From NCBI GenBank assembly GCA_001464155.1, contig LNEN01000179.1, positions 1-37,935 on the forward strand: a stretch of 37,935 bases of DNA, read 5' to 3'. How positions within the stretch are numbered: the stretch's first letter is position 1; every line of letters starts with the position of its first letter. The notes below the pieces were generated by a model. That model made no database searches. It had not been told where the DNA came from and saw nothing but the letters and a program-made list of their open reading frames with translations. This stretch comes from Cytophagales bacterium Ga0077538. Its GTDB lineage: Bacteria; Bacteroidota; Bacteroidia; Cytophagales; Cyclobacteriaceae. Shown piece after piece: positions 13,101 through 19,802 of this stretch. Both the position numbers and the translations under genes were made by a program.

Positions 13101-16100
13101 CCAGTGGTTGCTTTGGTCCTGCGGAGCAAGTGCAAGTATTGGTAGAACCTCAGATTTTGGTAACACTTGATGCTACTACGAATTTGAAACCAGATATCTG
13201 TGGTGGGACTGACATGACCAACATTGACTTAGAGTCACCATCCAATCCATCTGCAGGAGCAGTGACCTTTAACTTTACGGTGAGTCCTTCTATTTCAGGT
13301 GCCGTACCAGGCACTAACTTTAGTGAAACGGATTTCATTGAACAGGCCTTACTCAACACGACCAATGCTCCGATTAATGTTACCTATTCTATTACACCAC
13401 GTGCTAATAGTGCAGCAGGTGGTTTAGGATGTGTAGGTGTACTGAATACAACGGTTGTAAGTGTTCGACCTTCTCCGAAACTCACACCAACTCCTGCCAA
13501 CTTTACGATTTGTGAAGGCGAACCCTTGGGTGTTGACTTTGCGACCCCTACGACCACCGGTGCCGGTACCAGTGCCGTTGCGTTTGAGTTGATTCGGGTG
13601 GAAGATCCCAATCTGGCGCCTGCAGCTCCGGCTAATGGCATTAGTGGATTCAATAATGTCTTCCCTAGTAACTATGCGATAGGAGCAAATGTATTGAACG
13701 ATGTGCTGACCAACAGCAACGTAGATGGTTTGCAGCACAGCATTCGCTACGCTTTTATTCCTAAGTACACCATTACCTCTAGAGCCTTCGAATGTCGTGG
13801 TGAAGAATCTTATGTGACAGTATTGGTAAGTCCTCGCGCTACCATTACCGGTTTCGATGACATCAATGATGCCATTGCCGAAGGTGATCCGTTGAACTTA
13901 CTTCCGGGTATTCCGGTAGAAGTGTGTTCGGGTGAACCTTTCGATCGTAAGATCCTTTTCACAGGAGCCGATGCGGGTTCTACCAATCTTTCCTGGACTC
14001 GTGTGGCTGATGCCGGAGTAACCGGTTCATCAGGCGGGGCAGGCGATATTTTATCGCAGGTACTCTTTAACTCCACGAATACTGATGTGAGCCTGGTGAC
14101 CTATACGGTCACTCCGAAATCCTTTAACTGTACAGGAGCTCCGGTAAATCTGGTGGCAATTGTATTGCCCGTTGCTAAAGTGGGAACCCTGGCCAGCACC
14201 TTTAAGATTTGTGCCGATGGTACTTTTGAAGTTGATCCAATTCCTTCGCCTACTGTAAATGCGAATTTCTATTGGGCAGTCGACAATCCAGATCCAACCT
14301 TTGTGACACTACAATCAACAACGGCACAACCTGGTACTGTTATCAGTGACACCTGGTTGAATCAGTCACCTACCTTTGACCTGGCTTCGCTGACCTACAC
14401 AATCTCACCTTTTGTGAGCAAGACCACAGGACAAGAATGTTTTGGCACTGATAAGTTTGTAACCGTGAATGATGCCTTTATCTGCGAAGGCGATGAGGAA
14501 CTCTTAACCTTCCTCAACAATGGCTTGAGCAAGTTTAGCCTGAAGTATAGTGAAGGTGGAAGTGAGGTAGTTGTGAACAACGCAGGTGCTGTGGTCAATC
14601 TTTTTGTAACGCCTGCCGCTACCACTACTTATACACTACTTTCTGTAACCGACTCTTACGGATGTGAGCAGACTACCTTTACAGGAAATGCTGTAGTAAC
14701 GGTAAACGTTGCCAATACCAATGCCGATTTCACTGTGCCGGGAGCAGCGATTTCGTGTAGTCCTTTCCCTGTTGATTTTGAGTACGATCAACAAAATGGA
14801 ATTGAATATACCTGGCGCTGGGCCGATGGTGAGTCTGACTCTGTATATGTGGCAGGGGCCACCGTACCAAACGAATCCGTGCGTCACATCTTTACCAACT
14901 TGTCTACTTCGTCCACCAGAAGTTTCAAAGTAGAATTAGAAACCCGTATACCGGATGGCGCTGATGCTGACAATAACTACCCAGGTGGTTGTGCCGATCG
15001 TTCTGACAAAACCGTTCAGGTACACCCGGTAGTGGTGGCGGCTGTTACGGTAGATAAAGATGCTATCTGTAGTGGTGAAACTATTCAGTTTAGAAATTCA
15101 TCTCGTGGTGTGAAGAGCGACACCTGGTTCTACCGAGTTCAAGGTTCTACCGGTCAGTTAGATGTGCGCACTGATACCTATACCGGATCAGAAAGACCAC
15201 CAAGCATTACCTCCTTTACAATGGAGAATCTGATCAGCAACCCTTTGGTGTTTGAAGTGGTATACCAGGCAAGAAACGAAAATTGTTCTGCTCCGGATTC
15301 TGTTACAAGCATTACGGTTTACAGAGGCATGACGGCCGACTTTACCGCTGCTGTGCTAGGACCATACATTGGAGGTCATGCGTATGTGAATGTCACCAAT
15401 ACTTCGAATCCTATTGATGCCGTTGACTTTACCTACGAATGGAACTTTGGTGAGGATGCTGTGCCGGCTGAATTTAATGGCACCACACCGACTAACCCAT
15501 TGGATTATGTGACACCGGGTCAGAAGGAGATTTCGTTGTTGGTTACAAACATTCTGGCTTCGACTGTAGGCTTGTCGTGCAGTGATCTTGTCATCAAAAC
15601 AATTGATATTGAGGTTCCTCCGCTGCAAGCAGACTTTGATGCCATCCCGCTGGCAGCCTGTTTCCCGACAGATATTACAATCGTAGACAACCGAGCCACA
15701 GGCGATGTGTTTGAATGGGAAGTAATTGATGAGGGAGGACGTACCTCTGCTACCTCCAATGCCAACTTACCTGTCTTTGCGATTCCAAATCCTGGTAAGT
15801 ATACCATTTTCCTCACCACCCGAAATTCGTTTACGGGTGATGCAGAAAGTACTTCGAAGGAATTGGAGATTTTTGAATTGCCTACGGCTTCTTTTGAGTT
15901 AAGACCTACCGTGGTATTTATTCCCGATCAGCAAATCACCACGTTCAACTTTAGTGATGGAGCCAATCAGTATGAGTGGGATTTTGGTGATGGCAATACG
16001 TCCATTGACTTTGAACCCACCTTTACGTACCGAGTGGAAGGTGAATACCCCGTTACCTTGGTGGCTGGATTCAATAATGGCTCGCACGATGTAGATGGCG

Positions 16101-16474
16101 ATGGGGTAACGGATGGTGCCATCATCTGCTACGATACCTTAACGCGTACCGTACAAGCAAAGGATGGAGGAGTGACGAGAATTCCTAACTCATTTACGCC
16201 TAACCCGAATGGACCGAACGGAGGCAATGCCGGGAATGGTTCTTTCAACGATGTATTCTTACCAATTACAAAAGGAGTGGAAGAATTCCTGATGCAGATT
16301 TTTGATCGTTGGGGTAACCTGGTGTTTGAAAGTCGTGATAAGAACCAGGGCTGGGATGGCTATCATCAAAATGGTAGTCTCATGCCTGCGGGTGTGTATG
16401 TGTATAAACTGGAGTTGCGCTTGTCGAATGGACAGCGAACGAACCAAGTTGGAGATGTAACCCTCATTCGTTAA
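1193..16474 (+). CDS. Giant multidomain secreted adhesin-like protein, T9SS type B sorting domain
   Basis: This 5093-residue protein is probably a cell-surface adhesin, exported by Sec and then T9SS, of the general SprB-like class. Residues 1-23 form a signal peptide (MRLAVFLISISLFSLNSNRAFSQ). Residues about 30-140 resemble an Ig-like/SWM-type domain. The next roughly 1900 residues are mixed Ig/PKD-like domains, with a jelly-roll-like insertion near 1273-1436. Residues 2071-3352 are 13 closely related units of about 99 residues, each with an ICSD cysteine and a second cysteine in NGCxG; more diverged units follow. Four PKD-type domains lie near 4530-4960 (for example YEWDFGDGNTS). Residues about 4997-5093 are a gliding-motility-associated C-terminal domain (IPNSFTPN, IFDRWGNLVFES, GVYVYKLEL). 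A PorP/SprF gene starts 9 bp later, the standard partner. No enzymatic domain is evident and the ligand is unknown. Confidence 0.93.
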   Translation: MRLAVFLISISLFSLNSNRAFSQADFTQARHETLSQQDIDVSFDQAISFSPLPATSVGWSVTIGGTAVPITSIGTFGPTTVRITFDASGIAGHGGTQAYLKPGEVLRVSYNGTGNLTSIGGVTAFANQQSLNQWVFTCDDVEFKTQGIIPADSQDNCVPVVMDFYQWQFSMSLRMRNSSNFTTALDGSGRTINSNFFYNFNWGDATGTSVNPYLSDVTGASAPSLIENTVFSGSPGVYFTSRPTKNYPATTTPAPNICSWDVVVRPFWIGIPNCNGDSQTTIFNNWDTDNANTGVLNMPFNPPGVGETSDRICLGNNVNMRFTDQTQLNCRLAAPEANNPNQAVRHIRIVYGSTNYAAPGNIPDIHVGGVQVTNSTTGALLAPYNANPILGGGTGYVPTGAGGVGVPDFNGVIQLPTPVLTSTLTTYMQQITTLVATSQVVGQRFYVRLDYWDICNPYNPISPDVNRVSIENYDEIIGKPVALTTAGQSICYTTPNTTAFNFTVASSIGGLRTGVNWYASLANVSSGTRITNPNGTNSLTFPASSYTTANGTAVNFRSDNVGGRYYSLWATQVQGGTNACESDPIEVVIYQQPQINAGADNPTTPVGSTQVCINDVQVYTTSAPGVKTIAANNSTNGAALNFQLENLWSDVFGADVSVSPTNTTGTTTSATFSFAAQPNPSTTNNISVRRRYRTTDLVSVVSPLPAPFTLPTYTIAPQTCQNNNVSLAVTVFGESNGGTIAGSPTICDGSSTGNMILSGHRGSVLQWERSYDDPGPAPAGAFIAIAGTGGLTTFSEIPPNGPGTYKYRVLVQNQNITGPCPSATTIVANQNTVVVNPVPPKPTITPTGATTFCFGGSVTLTSSTVDAARYDWYRGATLVQSGASNTIVLTTVAQSGSYTVQTFGIAPSNCPSIASDPEVVTINPLPVAANPTGGGAVCSGNPAPDIEWAISNGTGPYAVTYTITKNPGAVVSGPFVVNNVTSPFLIDDPNPVGIGGDTFDYKITNIQDANGCFANPITLAAVPAGQVSIGGTAPVLDGPVSLSLSAACDDGGSTSNPQLVFGLTVASANTAGFILNYTVDGGGNRTKNFNTDAAGDPTVGTQVIFSDAELNTLLPSPHVIRIVSIISPSTCQLLIGQNLNFTVNPRPSPPVNPGNVIACSDVVGTTSVLVNNPGAGLTVDWYDVPAPGGVLLANGVLSFVPGAAGTYYAETRNTTTGCTSTLRTAVTLTSDPLPSPANAGASFSTCSTSETLLGVPAFPASATGTWSVGSAIYYQTFSSADNNAGFTAGGSFIPPKDLSWTLNTSNGVFADPATDYIRVNAGRLEAQDVDDNVGGQFVDWQSTSINISAFPGGVDVSLDLSQSGANAGDGVSSFYRINGGALTPFSVNPSLLGAFAASTASAPGLIGNTLEIVVRIELAGNGQFIFLDNVFVRPSGVVLPSITDVNLATTTVSNLQVGANVFTWTVSSQFGVCSPTTSSATITRNPLPVALDPNPAVCESSFGLTEANGIDLTVYNDGVTGIIGSANRTIQYFSDPGRTILIGAPVNNVTHNEVFYTRVTKTDLAPNCTQDGIITIRVNPLPSTNDQVFEICEEAVSSADKDNNNLPILFNDLVTGIAGSTNRTVTWYVDPGVPVSLPSDLVTLVPTPSDVDDVTDGERFYAVVENTLTGCEDVAFVEFDIRPRPAANPISGSASVCAGTNIILYQIGTVVPGSTYSWNLPPDGAGFVRFAGGGPNDFFVLLQFPSVITPPNDSYNISVTETSPNPDACTGVANSLTITVETSPSPNPIIGPNPVCKTETEVYQVTTIDPLNTYQWSITAGDAAIVGPASGTGLGSITVDFGTSASSTIRVVEQSPTGCSIAGGQTLVVNANDQPTMTSPATATVCSGLAVSTALNFVASIPLSTFNWQVINVTGTVTGTALGNTGSGNIGQTIVNTTGGVASVTYRVTPTSPDGCQGPFQDVVVSITPQPVIVTGQAPIACSGEPVNREIFLTPLNQPVATIFDWPAPVMSDASVQGTAKNVAAGIAGTFHITDVLVNLSNAPITATYTVTPSNGLCNGAPETVIVTVNPEPIGVDDNTPIICSDALVNYNLSNNIATLGNNLITGTTYSWIATANPNVTGESVVAQSGATITDALSNTTASDQVVVYTVTPTSSLGCLGNTFTISVTVRPEPVATNDVLTICSDSPLTYNLQNRVNLSGNGLASNFTWLAASNANVTGESTALQNTGVITDVLTNVTNTDQVVVYTITPTGTNGCVGSSFTLTVTVRPEPVGADDSFTTCSDVALSYNLTNNITTLGNNLTASFSWVALNNPNVTGESTTPQAGNMINNTLTNITNSNQVVVYTVTPTGTNGCPGDDFTVSVTVQPEPRGVNDGPIDVCSNVAFNYSLQNNVNTLGNSVTANFTWSAAANGNVTGESTALQAGGTITDVLRNVTNSDELITYTVTPTGTNGCAGNSFTVTFRVQPEPVGVNDVKTICSDATVSVDLQDNVTTLGNNLTSNFSWQAAANGNVTGESTTPQASSMITDALSNITNSDQVVLYTVTPTGTNGCAGVPFTISVTVRPEPIGVNDAKTICSDEIVTYDLLSNVTSLGNGLPATFSWIAASNGNVLGESTSAQAGGMITDVLNNVTNTDQVVVYTITPTASGSGCVGSPFTITVTVRPEPKGTDAPKTICSDESVAFDLQLNVNTLPGNSLPATFSWVAASNGNVTGESIVPQAGNTINDVLNNVTNANQVVVYTVTPTGTNGCIGNPFTITVTVRPEPLGVNATKSICSDENVNVDLQNNVTTLGNNLPATFSWIASPNASVSGESTLPQAGASINDVLTNVTGSDQVVVYTVTPTSLLGCLGNSFTVTVTVQSEPTAPTGTGLICSDATVNFNLQNHVISVGNGQASTFSWIATSNGSVTGESTSPVVGSTITDVLNNISNVDQVVRYTVTPTGTNGCIGNAFFVDITVRSEPRGANAPATTCSDVALNIDLQNNISTLGNSQASTFSWVAAANGLVTGESVVPQASAFITDILTNKTGVDQTVVYTVTPTGTNGCVGDNFTITVTVQSEPTGDDDVVPICSDSNVNYDLQNNNVNVLGNSQAATFTWIATANPNVTGENTVLQTTSVINDVLNNVTGVNQTVVYTVTPTGTNGCLGDVLTVSITVRPEPLGVNDTKTICSDNNVSYNLQDNINNLGNSLISNFTWVAAANANVSGESTIAVAGNVINDNLNNVTSIDQVVVYTVIPTGTNGCVGNSFTVQVTVQPEPQGIAGTKTICSDLAVNYNLQTDNINAGGNNVASTFSWIAAANPNVTGESTTGQNTGTISDVLNNVTGIAQTVVYTVTPTGVNGCLGNDFTVTITVNPEPVGQNDTDTSCNVPLSYDIQASNINVFGNSVSSVFTYTVLSSDQPNVPAGPDRVGANALPITDSFTNSTGVDVFMTYTITPISSPNGCAGNTFTYIVTIKSRPIGADYTETPNVCSSVPFVVNPQTPGITNGVVSTFTWTAAYAPGLTGGVGAGVGTIGETLSNVGAVPLSVIYTVTPSAGPCQGPDFDITVIIDPQPVTDPSLATKTICSDLISNILLNTNGISVGATNWDVDVVSVDANLVPNAGNAVDPGLAEVANYIQNDRYTNVSFTPGNVIYKVTPIGPPATSCRGVDTFVTLTVNPEPVMNPALATPAPVCSDEIIGVSLSTNGTSVAAASYIFVSVSTFQAGNAAADPDETGPGDRLASVIQNDSYTNLTTAAFTRTYQIKPKSAAGCLGDLLNIPVQVLPEPDFTFTIPPPICSTDLIGLQLDTTPGSVQVDEYEVTFINWETIPAPGLLPGGSNIAIGSILPAVAGSFTINDSYVNGQNVSLNATYSIRPYAPTTLGKRCVGDVKQAVVGIRPSPIVLEDLDEIVCNDATNGILINTKTSSAPANSFEIVRPALPAGLSLGSYVPGTSVVTGNSTTAIANDRFVNTTNNPIPVIYTVRANTDAVPASGCFGPAEQVQVLVEPQILVTLDATTNLKPDICGGTDMTNIDLESPSNPSAGAVTFNFTVSPSISGAVPGTNFSETDFIEQALLNTTNAPINVTYSITPRANSAAGGLGCVGVLNTTVVSVRPSPKLTPTPANFTICEGEPLGVDFATPTTTGAGTSAVAFELIRVEDPNLAPAAPANGISGFNNVFPSNYAIGANVLNDVLTNSNVDGLQHSIRYAFIPKYTITSRAFECRGEESYVTVLVSPRATITGFDDINDAIAEGDPLNLLPGIPVEVCSGEPFDRKILFTGADAGSTNLSWTRVADAGVTGSSGGAGDILSQVLFNSTNTDVSLVTYTVTPKSFNCTGAPVNLVAIVLPVAKVGTLASTFKICADGTFEVDPIPSPTVNANFYWAVDNPDPTFVTLQSTTAQPGTVISDTWLNQSPTFDLASLTYTISPFVSKTTGQECFGTDKFVTVNDAFICEGDEELLTFLNNGLSKFSLKYSEGGSEVVVNNAGAVVNLFVTPAATTTYTLLSVTDSYGCEQTTFTGNAVVTVNVANTNADFTVPGAAISCSPFPVDFEYDQQNGIEYTWRWADGESDSVYVAGATVPNESVRHIFTNLSTSSTRSFKVELETRIPDGADADNNYPGGCADRSDKTVQVHPVVVAAVTVDKDAICSGETIQFRNSSRGVKSDTWFYRVQGSTGQLDVRTDTYTGSERPPSITSFTMENLISNPLVFEVVYQARNENCSAPDSVTSITVYRGMTADFTAAVLGPYIGGHAYVNVTNTSNPIDAVDFTYEWNFGEDAVPAEFNGTTPTNPLDYVTPGQKEISLLVTNILASTVGLSCSDLVIKTIDIEVPPLQADFDAIPLAACFPTDITIVDNRATGDVFEWEVIDEGGRTSATSNANLPVFAIPNPGKYTIFLTTRNSFTGDAESTSKELEIFELPTASFELRPTVVFIPDQQITTFNFSDGANQYEWDFGDGNTSIDFEPTFTYRVEGEYPVTLVAGFNNGSHDVDGDGVTDGAIICYDTLTRTVQAKDGGVTRIPNSFTPNPNGPNGGNAGNGSFNDVFLPITKGVEEFLMQIFDRWGNLVFESRDKNQGWDGYHQNGSLMPAGVYVYKLELRLSNGQRTNQVGDVTLIR
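7403..11248 (+). repeat. 13 tandem ~296-bp repeats encoding PKD/Ig-like domains
   Basis: Residues 2071-3352 of the giant protein divide into 13 units of 98-99 residues. Each runs from PEP or SEP, through ICSD, a LGN segment, FSWIAA, VTGEST, INDVLNNVT and QVVVYTVTPTGTNGC, to FTVTVTV. The first unit starts at 7403. The 14th unit, at 11249, and the next two, at 11555 and 11840, are visibly diverged and mark the edge of the tight array. Codon choice differs between units even where residues are identical, so the array is not a fresh duplication. Confidence 0.9.
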
Positions 16475-16483
16475 TTTTCAGAG

Positions 16484-17515
16484 ATGATGAAGCGTTTACT
16501 TGTTGCTTTACTTGTTTTGATAGGAGTGGAGAATGTGATGGCTCAAGACCCTCAATTTTCTCAATACTATCAAGCTCCGCTTTATTTAAATCCGGGCTTT
16601 GCCGGAATTACACCGCAGCAACGCTTGGTGGTAAATCATCGTGTGCAATGGCCCAATCTGCCTCAGGCTTTTTCTACCTATGCCGCTTCGTACGACATAT
16701 TCGTAGAAGAGCTTCGCAGTGGTTTTGGATTCTTAGCGACTACGGATAAAATGGGTTCTGCCGGTTGGCGCACGACTACGTTCAATGGCTTGTATTCCTT
16801 TAAAGTAAAGTTGACGGAGAAAATTGTTTTCTCTCCGGGCTTAAGTTTTGGCTACGGCATCAATGGACTGGATCGAAACAAGTTGACCCTTGGGGATGGC
16901 TTAGAGTTTGAAGGACAATCCTTAGATCCGGATCTTAACAAATTGGGTAATCAATCCTATTTTGATTTTGGATCGGGCTTTATCTTTTACAGTCGTAACA
17001 TTTGGCTAGGGGCTGCCTTTCATCACATGAACCAACCCAACCTTTCGGTACTGAATGATGTAAGCCGTTTGCCAATGAAAACCTCTATTCATGGTGGGGC
17101 GAAATTGGCCTTGTATAAAGGTCCGCGAACCATCGCGCGAATGTCTTACTTAACACCTTCTTTTATTTATCGCACCCAGGGCAAAACGTTTTCCCAATTG
17201 GATGTGGGGATTAATTATCACATCGATCCTGTTTCAGTAGGTATTTGGTACAGAGGTAAGCCCTTTCAGCAAACGGTTATTAACAGTGTAACGCAAGATG
17301 CTATGGTTTTTTCTTTGGGAATGTATCTCAAGAATCTTTCTGTAGGCTATAGTTATGACTTCACTGTTTCAGAACTTCAAACGGCTTCAGGGGGTGCGCA
17401 CGAGATATCCCTTATCTATGAATTTGTAGCCAAGCCGCTTAACCGAAGCGTAAAGCGCAAATACAGATTGATCCCTTGTCCCTCCTTCAATAGCAAAGAA
17501 GGGTTCTGGAATTAA
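16484..17515 (+). CDS. PorP/SprF family type IX secretion membrane protein
   Basis: This 343-residue outer-membrane protein is the usual partner of type B T9SS cargo, needed for cargo export or surface attachment in SprF/SprB-type pairs. It has a signal peptide ending near MAQ, followed by the family hallmark DPQFSQYYQAPLYLNPGFAG. It then shows alternating beta-strand-like segments, including GFGFLATTDKMG and NIWLGAAFHHMNQPN, and a basic tail with a CP motif near the C-terminus (KRKYRLIPCPSF). Length fits the family. The gene starts 9 bp after the adhesin stop, so the two are almost certainly co-transcribed. The family is clear, but which member it is orthologous to cannot be told. Confidence 0.93.
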   Translation: MMKRLLVALLVLIGVENVMAQDPQFSQYYQAPLYLNPGFAGITPQQRLVVNHRVQWPNLPQAFSTYAASYDIFVEELRSGFGFLATTDKMGSAGWRTTTFNGLYSFKVKLTEKIVFSPGLSFGYGINGLDRNKLTLGDGLEFEGQSLDPDLNKLGNQSYFDFGSGFIFYSRNIWLGAAFHHMNQPNLSVLNDVSRLPMKTSIHGGAKLALYKGPRTIARMSYLTPSFIYRTQGKTFSQLDVGINYHIDPVSVGIWYRGKPFQQTVINSVTQDAMVFSLGMYLKNLSVGYSYDFTVSELQTASGGAHEISLIYEFVAKPLNRSVKRKYRLIPCPSFNSKEGFWN

Positions 17516-17684
17516 GTATTTTGCTAATCTGCTATCTTACCAAATGGTTTAACTATCTGGCTGGGTTTACTTCAGCGAGGGTAGGTGCGTAATCATGCTT
17601 TCATTAGCCTTTTGAAACATCCTTTGATTACAGAAGGTTAACTAAACTGCGTTGATTTTGAAAATCACAAGCCTACTAAACATT

Positions 17685-17706
17685 AGACTTCTCGGAAGAC
17701 AAGTCT
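17685..17706. promoter_or_regulatory. Inverted repeat AGACTT-N10-AAGTCT upstream of cca
   Basis: Perfect 6-bp arms (AGACTT and AAGTCT) are separated by 10 bases and abut the putative -7 box at 17707. The position would suit an operator or a transcript-start hairpin, but this is inferred from sequence symmetry alone. Confidence 0.35.
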
Positions 17707-17714
17707 TACTTTTG
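17707..17714 (+). promoter_or_regulatory. Putative -7 promoter box of cca
   Basis: TACTTTTG matches the Bacteroidota TAnnTTTG consensus and ends 30 bp before the cca ATG. The -33 box is weak. Confidence 0.5.
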
Positions 17715-17744
17715 TAGGGTTGTTAACCGTCAGTTCTTTAAGGC

Positions 17745-19163
17745 ATGAACCTTTCTTCTTCTCTTAGCCATCCTGTGTTTAAAACAGTTTCTGCTTGTGC
17801 CGCTCAACTCGGCCTGGAAACGTATGTGGTAGGAGGGTACGTGAGGGATATCTTGCTGAACAGACCCTCTAAAGACATTGATTTTGTTTGTGTGGGTAGC
17901 GGCATAGGCTTGGCGGAAGAAGTTGCCAAAGCACTGGTACCCAAAGTGCGTGTGAATGTGTTTAAGAATTTTGGTACGGCTCAAATTCCCTTCGATGATT
18001 TTGATCTGGAGTTTGTAGGGGCCCGAAAGGAGTCCTATCGAAGCGAATCGCGTAAGCCTATTGTAGAAGATGGAAGTTTGGAAGATGACCAAAAGAGGAG
18101 AGACTTTACCATCAACGCACTCGCCATCAGTTTGAATGAAGACACCTTTGGTGAATTGATTGATCCCTTCAACGGTGTGGAAGATTTAAAGAATAAAGTC
18201 ATCCGCACTCCGTTAGAACCCAGCATCACTTTTTCGGACGATCCCTTGCGCATGATGCGCGCCATTCGCTTCGCGAGTCAGCTTAATTTTGATATTGATG
18301 CTAATTCCTTTGAAGGGATAATACAACAAGCGGATCGACTGACCATTGTTTCGCAAGAGCGGATCATTGATGAATTAAACAAGATCATTTTGAGCCCGGT
18401 GCCTTCCTACGGCTTTAAGCTATTATTTCAGAGCAAACTCTTGCATCAGTTTTTTCCAGAGCTAGTGGCCTTGCAAGGCGTAGAGTATGTGGGCGGCAAT
18501 GCACACAAGGATAACTTTTATCACACATTGCAAGTGCTGGATAATGTTTCTAAAATGTCGAACGACCTGTGGTTGCGGTGGGCGGCCATCATGCACGACA
18601 TTGCCAAACCAGCCACCAAGCGATACGATCCTAAAGTAGGCTTTACTTTCCACGGTCATGAAGAGAAAGGTGCTCGGTGGACACCTAAAATTTTCAGAAG
18701 ATTAAAATTGCCCATGAATGATCGCATGGACTTTGTGCAAAAGTTAGTACGCCTTCATTTACGTCCCATCTCCCTGGTTAAACAAGTAACAGATTCTGCC
18801 ATCAGGCGTTTGCTATTTGAAGCAGGAGACGATGTTGATGCACTCATGATGCTCTGCCGGGCCGACATCACGTCTAAGAATCACGAAAAGGTGTCGCGCT
18901 TTCTTCAGAATTTTGACAGGGTTGAATTGAAGATGAAAGAGGTAGAGGCAAAGGATAGTATCCGTAATTTTCAGCCGCCTATTTCTGGAGAAGAGATCAT
19001 CCGCACCTTTAACCTGGCACCTGGTCCGCTGATCGGACAAATCAAGGAATATATAAAAGAGGCTATTTTGGAAGGTGAGATCCAGAACGATTATGAGCAA
19101 GCGCGTACGCTTATGTTAAAGTTTGCGGCAGAGAAGGGCCTTACGCCAGTTTCACAGGCTTAA
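17745..19163 (+). CDS. cca: CCA-adding tRNA nucleotidyltransferase with HD domain
   Basis: This 472-residue cytoplasmic enzyme adds or repairs the 3' CCA of tRNAs; a poly(A) polymerase role within the same superfamily is less likely. The class II nucleotidyltransferase head shows VVGGYVRDILL near residue 30, the metal-binding DIDFV near 48, then RRDFTINALA and DPLRMMRAIRFASQL. A C-terminal HD phosphohydrolase-like domain begins near residue 255 (HKDNFYHTLQVLDNV, MHDIAKP). The ATG start fits the promoter box 30 bp upstream. The next gene begins about 70 bp downstream on the same strand. Confidence 0.93.
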   Translation: MNLSSSLSHPVFKTVSACAAQLGLETYVVGGYVRDILLNRPSKDIDFVCVGSGIGLAEEVAKALVPKVRVNVFKNFGTAQIPFDDFDLEFVGARKESYRSESRKPIVEDGSLEDDQKRRDFTINALAISLNEDTFGELIDPFNGVEDLKNKVIRTPLEPSITFSDDPLRMMRAIRFASQLNFDIDANSFEGIIQQADRLTIVSQERIIDELNKIILSPVPSYGFKLLFQSKLLHQFFPELVALQGVEYVGGNAHKDNFYHTLQVLDNVSKMSNDLWLRWAAIMHDIAKPATKRYDPKVGFTFHGHEEKGARWTPKIFRRLKLPMNDRMDFVQKLVRLHLRPISLVKQVTDSAIRRLLFEAGDDVDALMMLCRADITSKNHEKVSRFLQNFDRVELKMKEVEAKDSIRNFQPPISGEEIIRTFNLAPGPLIGQIKEYIKEAILEGEIQNDYEQARTLMLKFAAEKGLTPVSQA

Positions 19164-19232
19164 TCGAGCTATCGTATCCAGGTATTCCTGTCAAAATAAA
19201 TACCTTGACCATGCAACCCTGGTCTTCGTACC

Positions 19233-19802
19233 TTGTCTTTGTATACAAATCCTGTTGTGAACGAGGTTACCGTCAACTTACATGAAGAACTGATAGAGCG
19301 TTGCAAGCATGGCGATGGCAAGGCTTTCCAATCCCTGTACAAGTTGTATGCTAAGTCGATGTATAACGTCAGTTATCGCATTACCGGTAGGGAAGAGGAC
19401 GCGCAGGATGCTGTACAAGAGTCGTTTATCAGTGCTTATCGAAACCTGCATAGCTACAGGGCCGATGCTACTTTTGGTTCGTGGTTGAAACGAATTGTTG
19501 TGAATCGATCCATCAACCTGATCCGTGCTCGGAGAATGGAGTTATTGCCGGAAGATGGTTCCTTCGACCGGATGGAAGAAGAGCCCGAAGAAGTGTATAG
19601 AGAAGGATTGTCTATTGAAAGTGTCCGGAAGGCAATTTTATCCTTGCCAGACGGTTATAGAAGTGTGTTGAGTTTGTATTTAGTAGAAGGGTATGACCAC
19701 GAAGAAATTGCCGCAATCCTCGGTATTTCAGAATCCACCTCTAAATCCCAACTTAACAGAGCCAAAGCAAAGCTTAGAGAACAATTAATAAAAACGATAT
19801 GA
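19233..19802 (+). CDS. RNA polymerase sigma-70 factor, ECF subfamily
   Basis: This 189-residue protein directs RNA polymerase to a specific promoter set. Region 2 is visible (AFQSLYKLYAKSMYNVSYRI, then EEDAQDAVQESFISAYRNL), as is the region 2.4-like WLKRIVVNRSINLIR. Region 4 carries the helix-turn-helix (LSLYLVEGYDHEEIAAILGISESTSKSQLNRAKAKLRE). The start is uncertain. The track uses TTG at 19233, which overlaps a promoter-like TGTCTTTG (19234-19241), so the in-frame GTG at 19257 is a reasonable alternative. The stop overlaps the next start as ATGA, so this is an operon with the putative anti-sigma gene. Confidence 0.93.
   Translation: MSLYTNPVVNEVTVNLHEELIERCKHGDGKAFQSLYKLYAKSMYNVSYRITGREEDAQDAVQESFISAYRNLHSYRADATFGSWLKRIVVNRSINLIRARRMELLPEDGSFDRMEEEPEEVYREGLSIESVRKAILSLPDGYRSVLSLYLVEGYDHEEIAAILGISESTSKSQLNRAKAKLREQLIKTI

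Larger units (their letters stand above)
17516..17744. other. Intergenic region before cca
   Basis: No ORF or obvious terminator is visible in these 229 bp. Position 17638-17659 contains a 22-mer (TTAACTAAAC, four bases, TTGATTTT) that recurs at 29564-29585. An inverted repeat and a -7 box directly precede cca. Confidence 0.5.
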
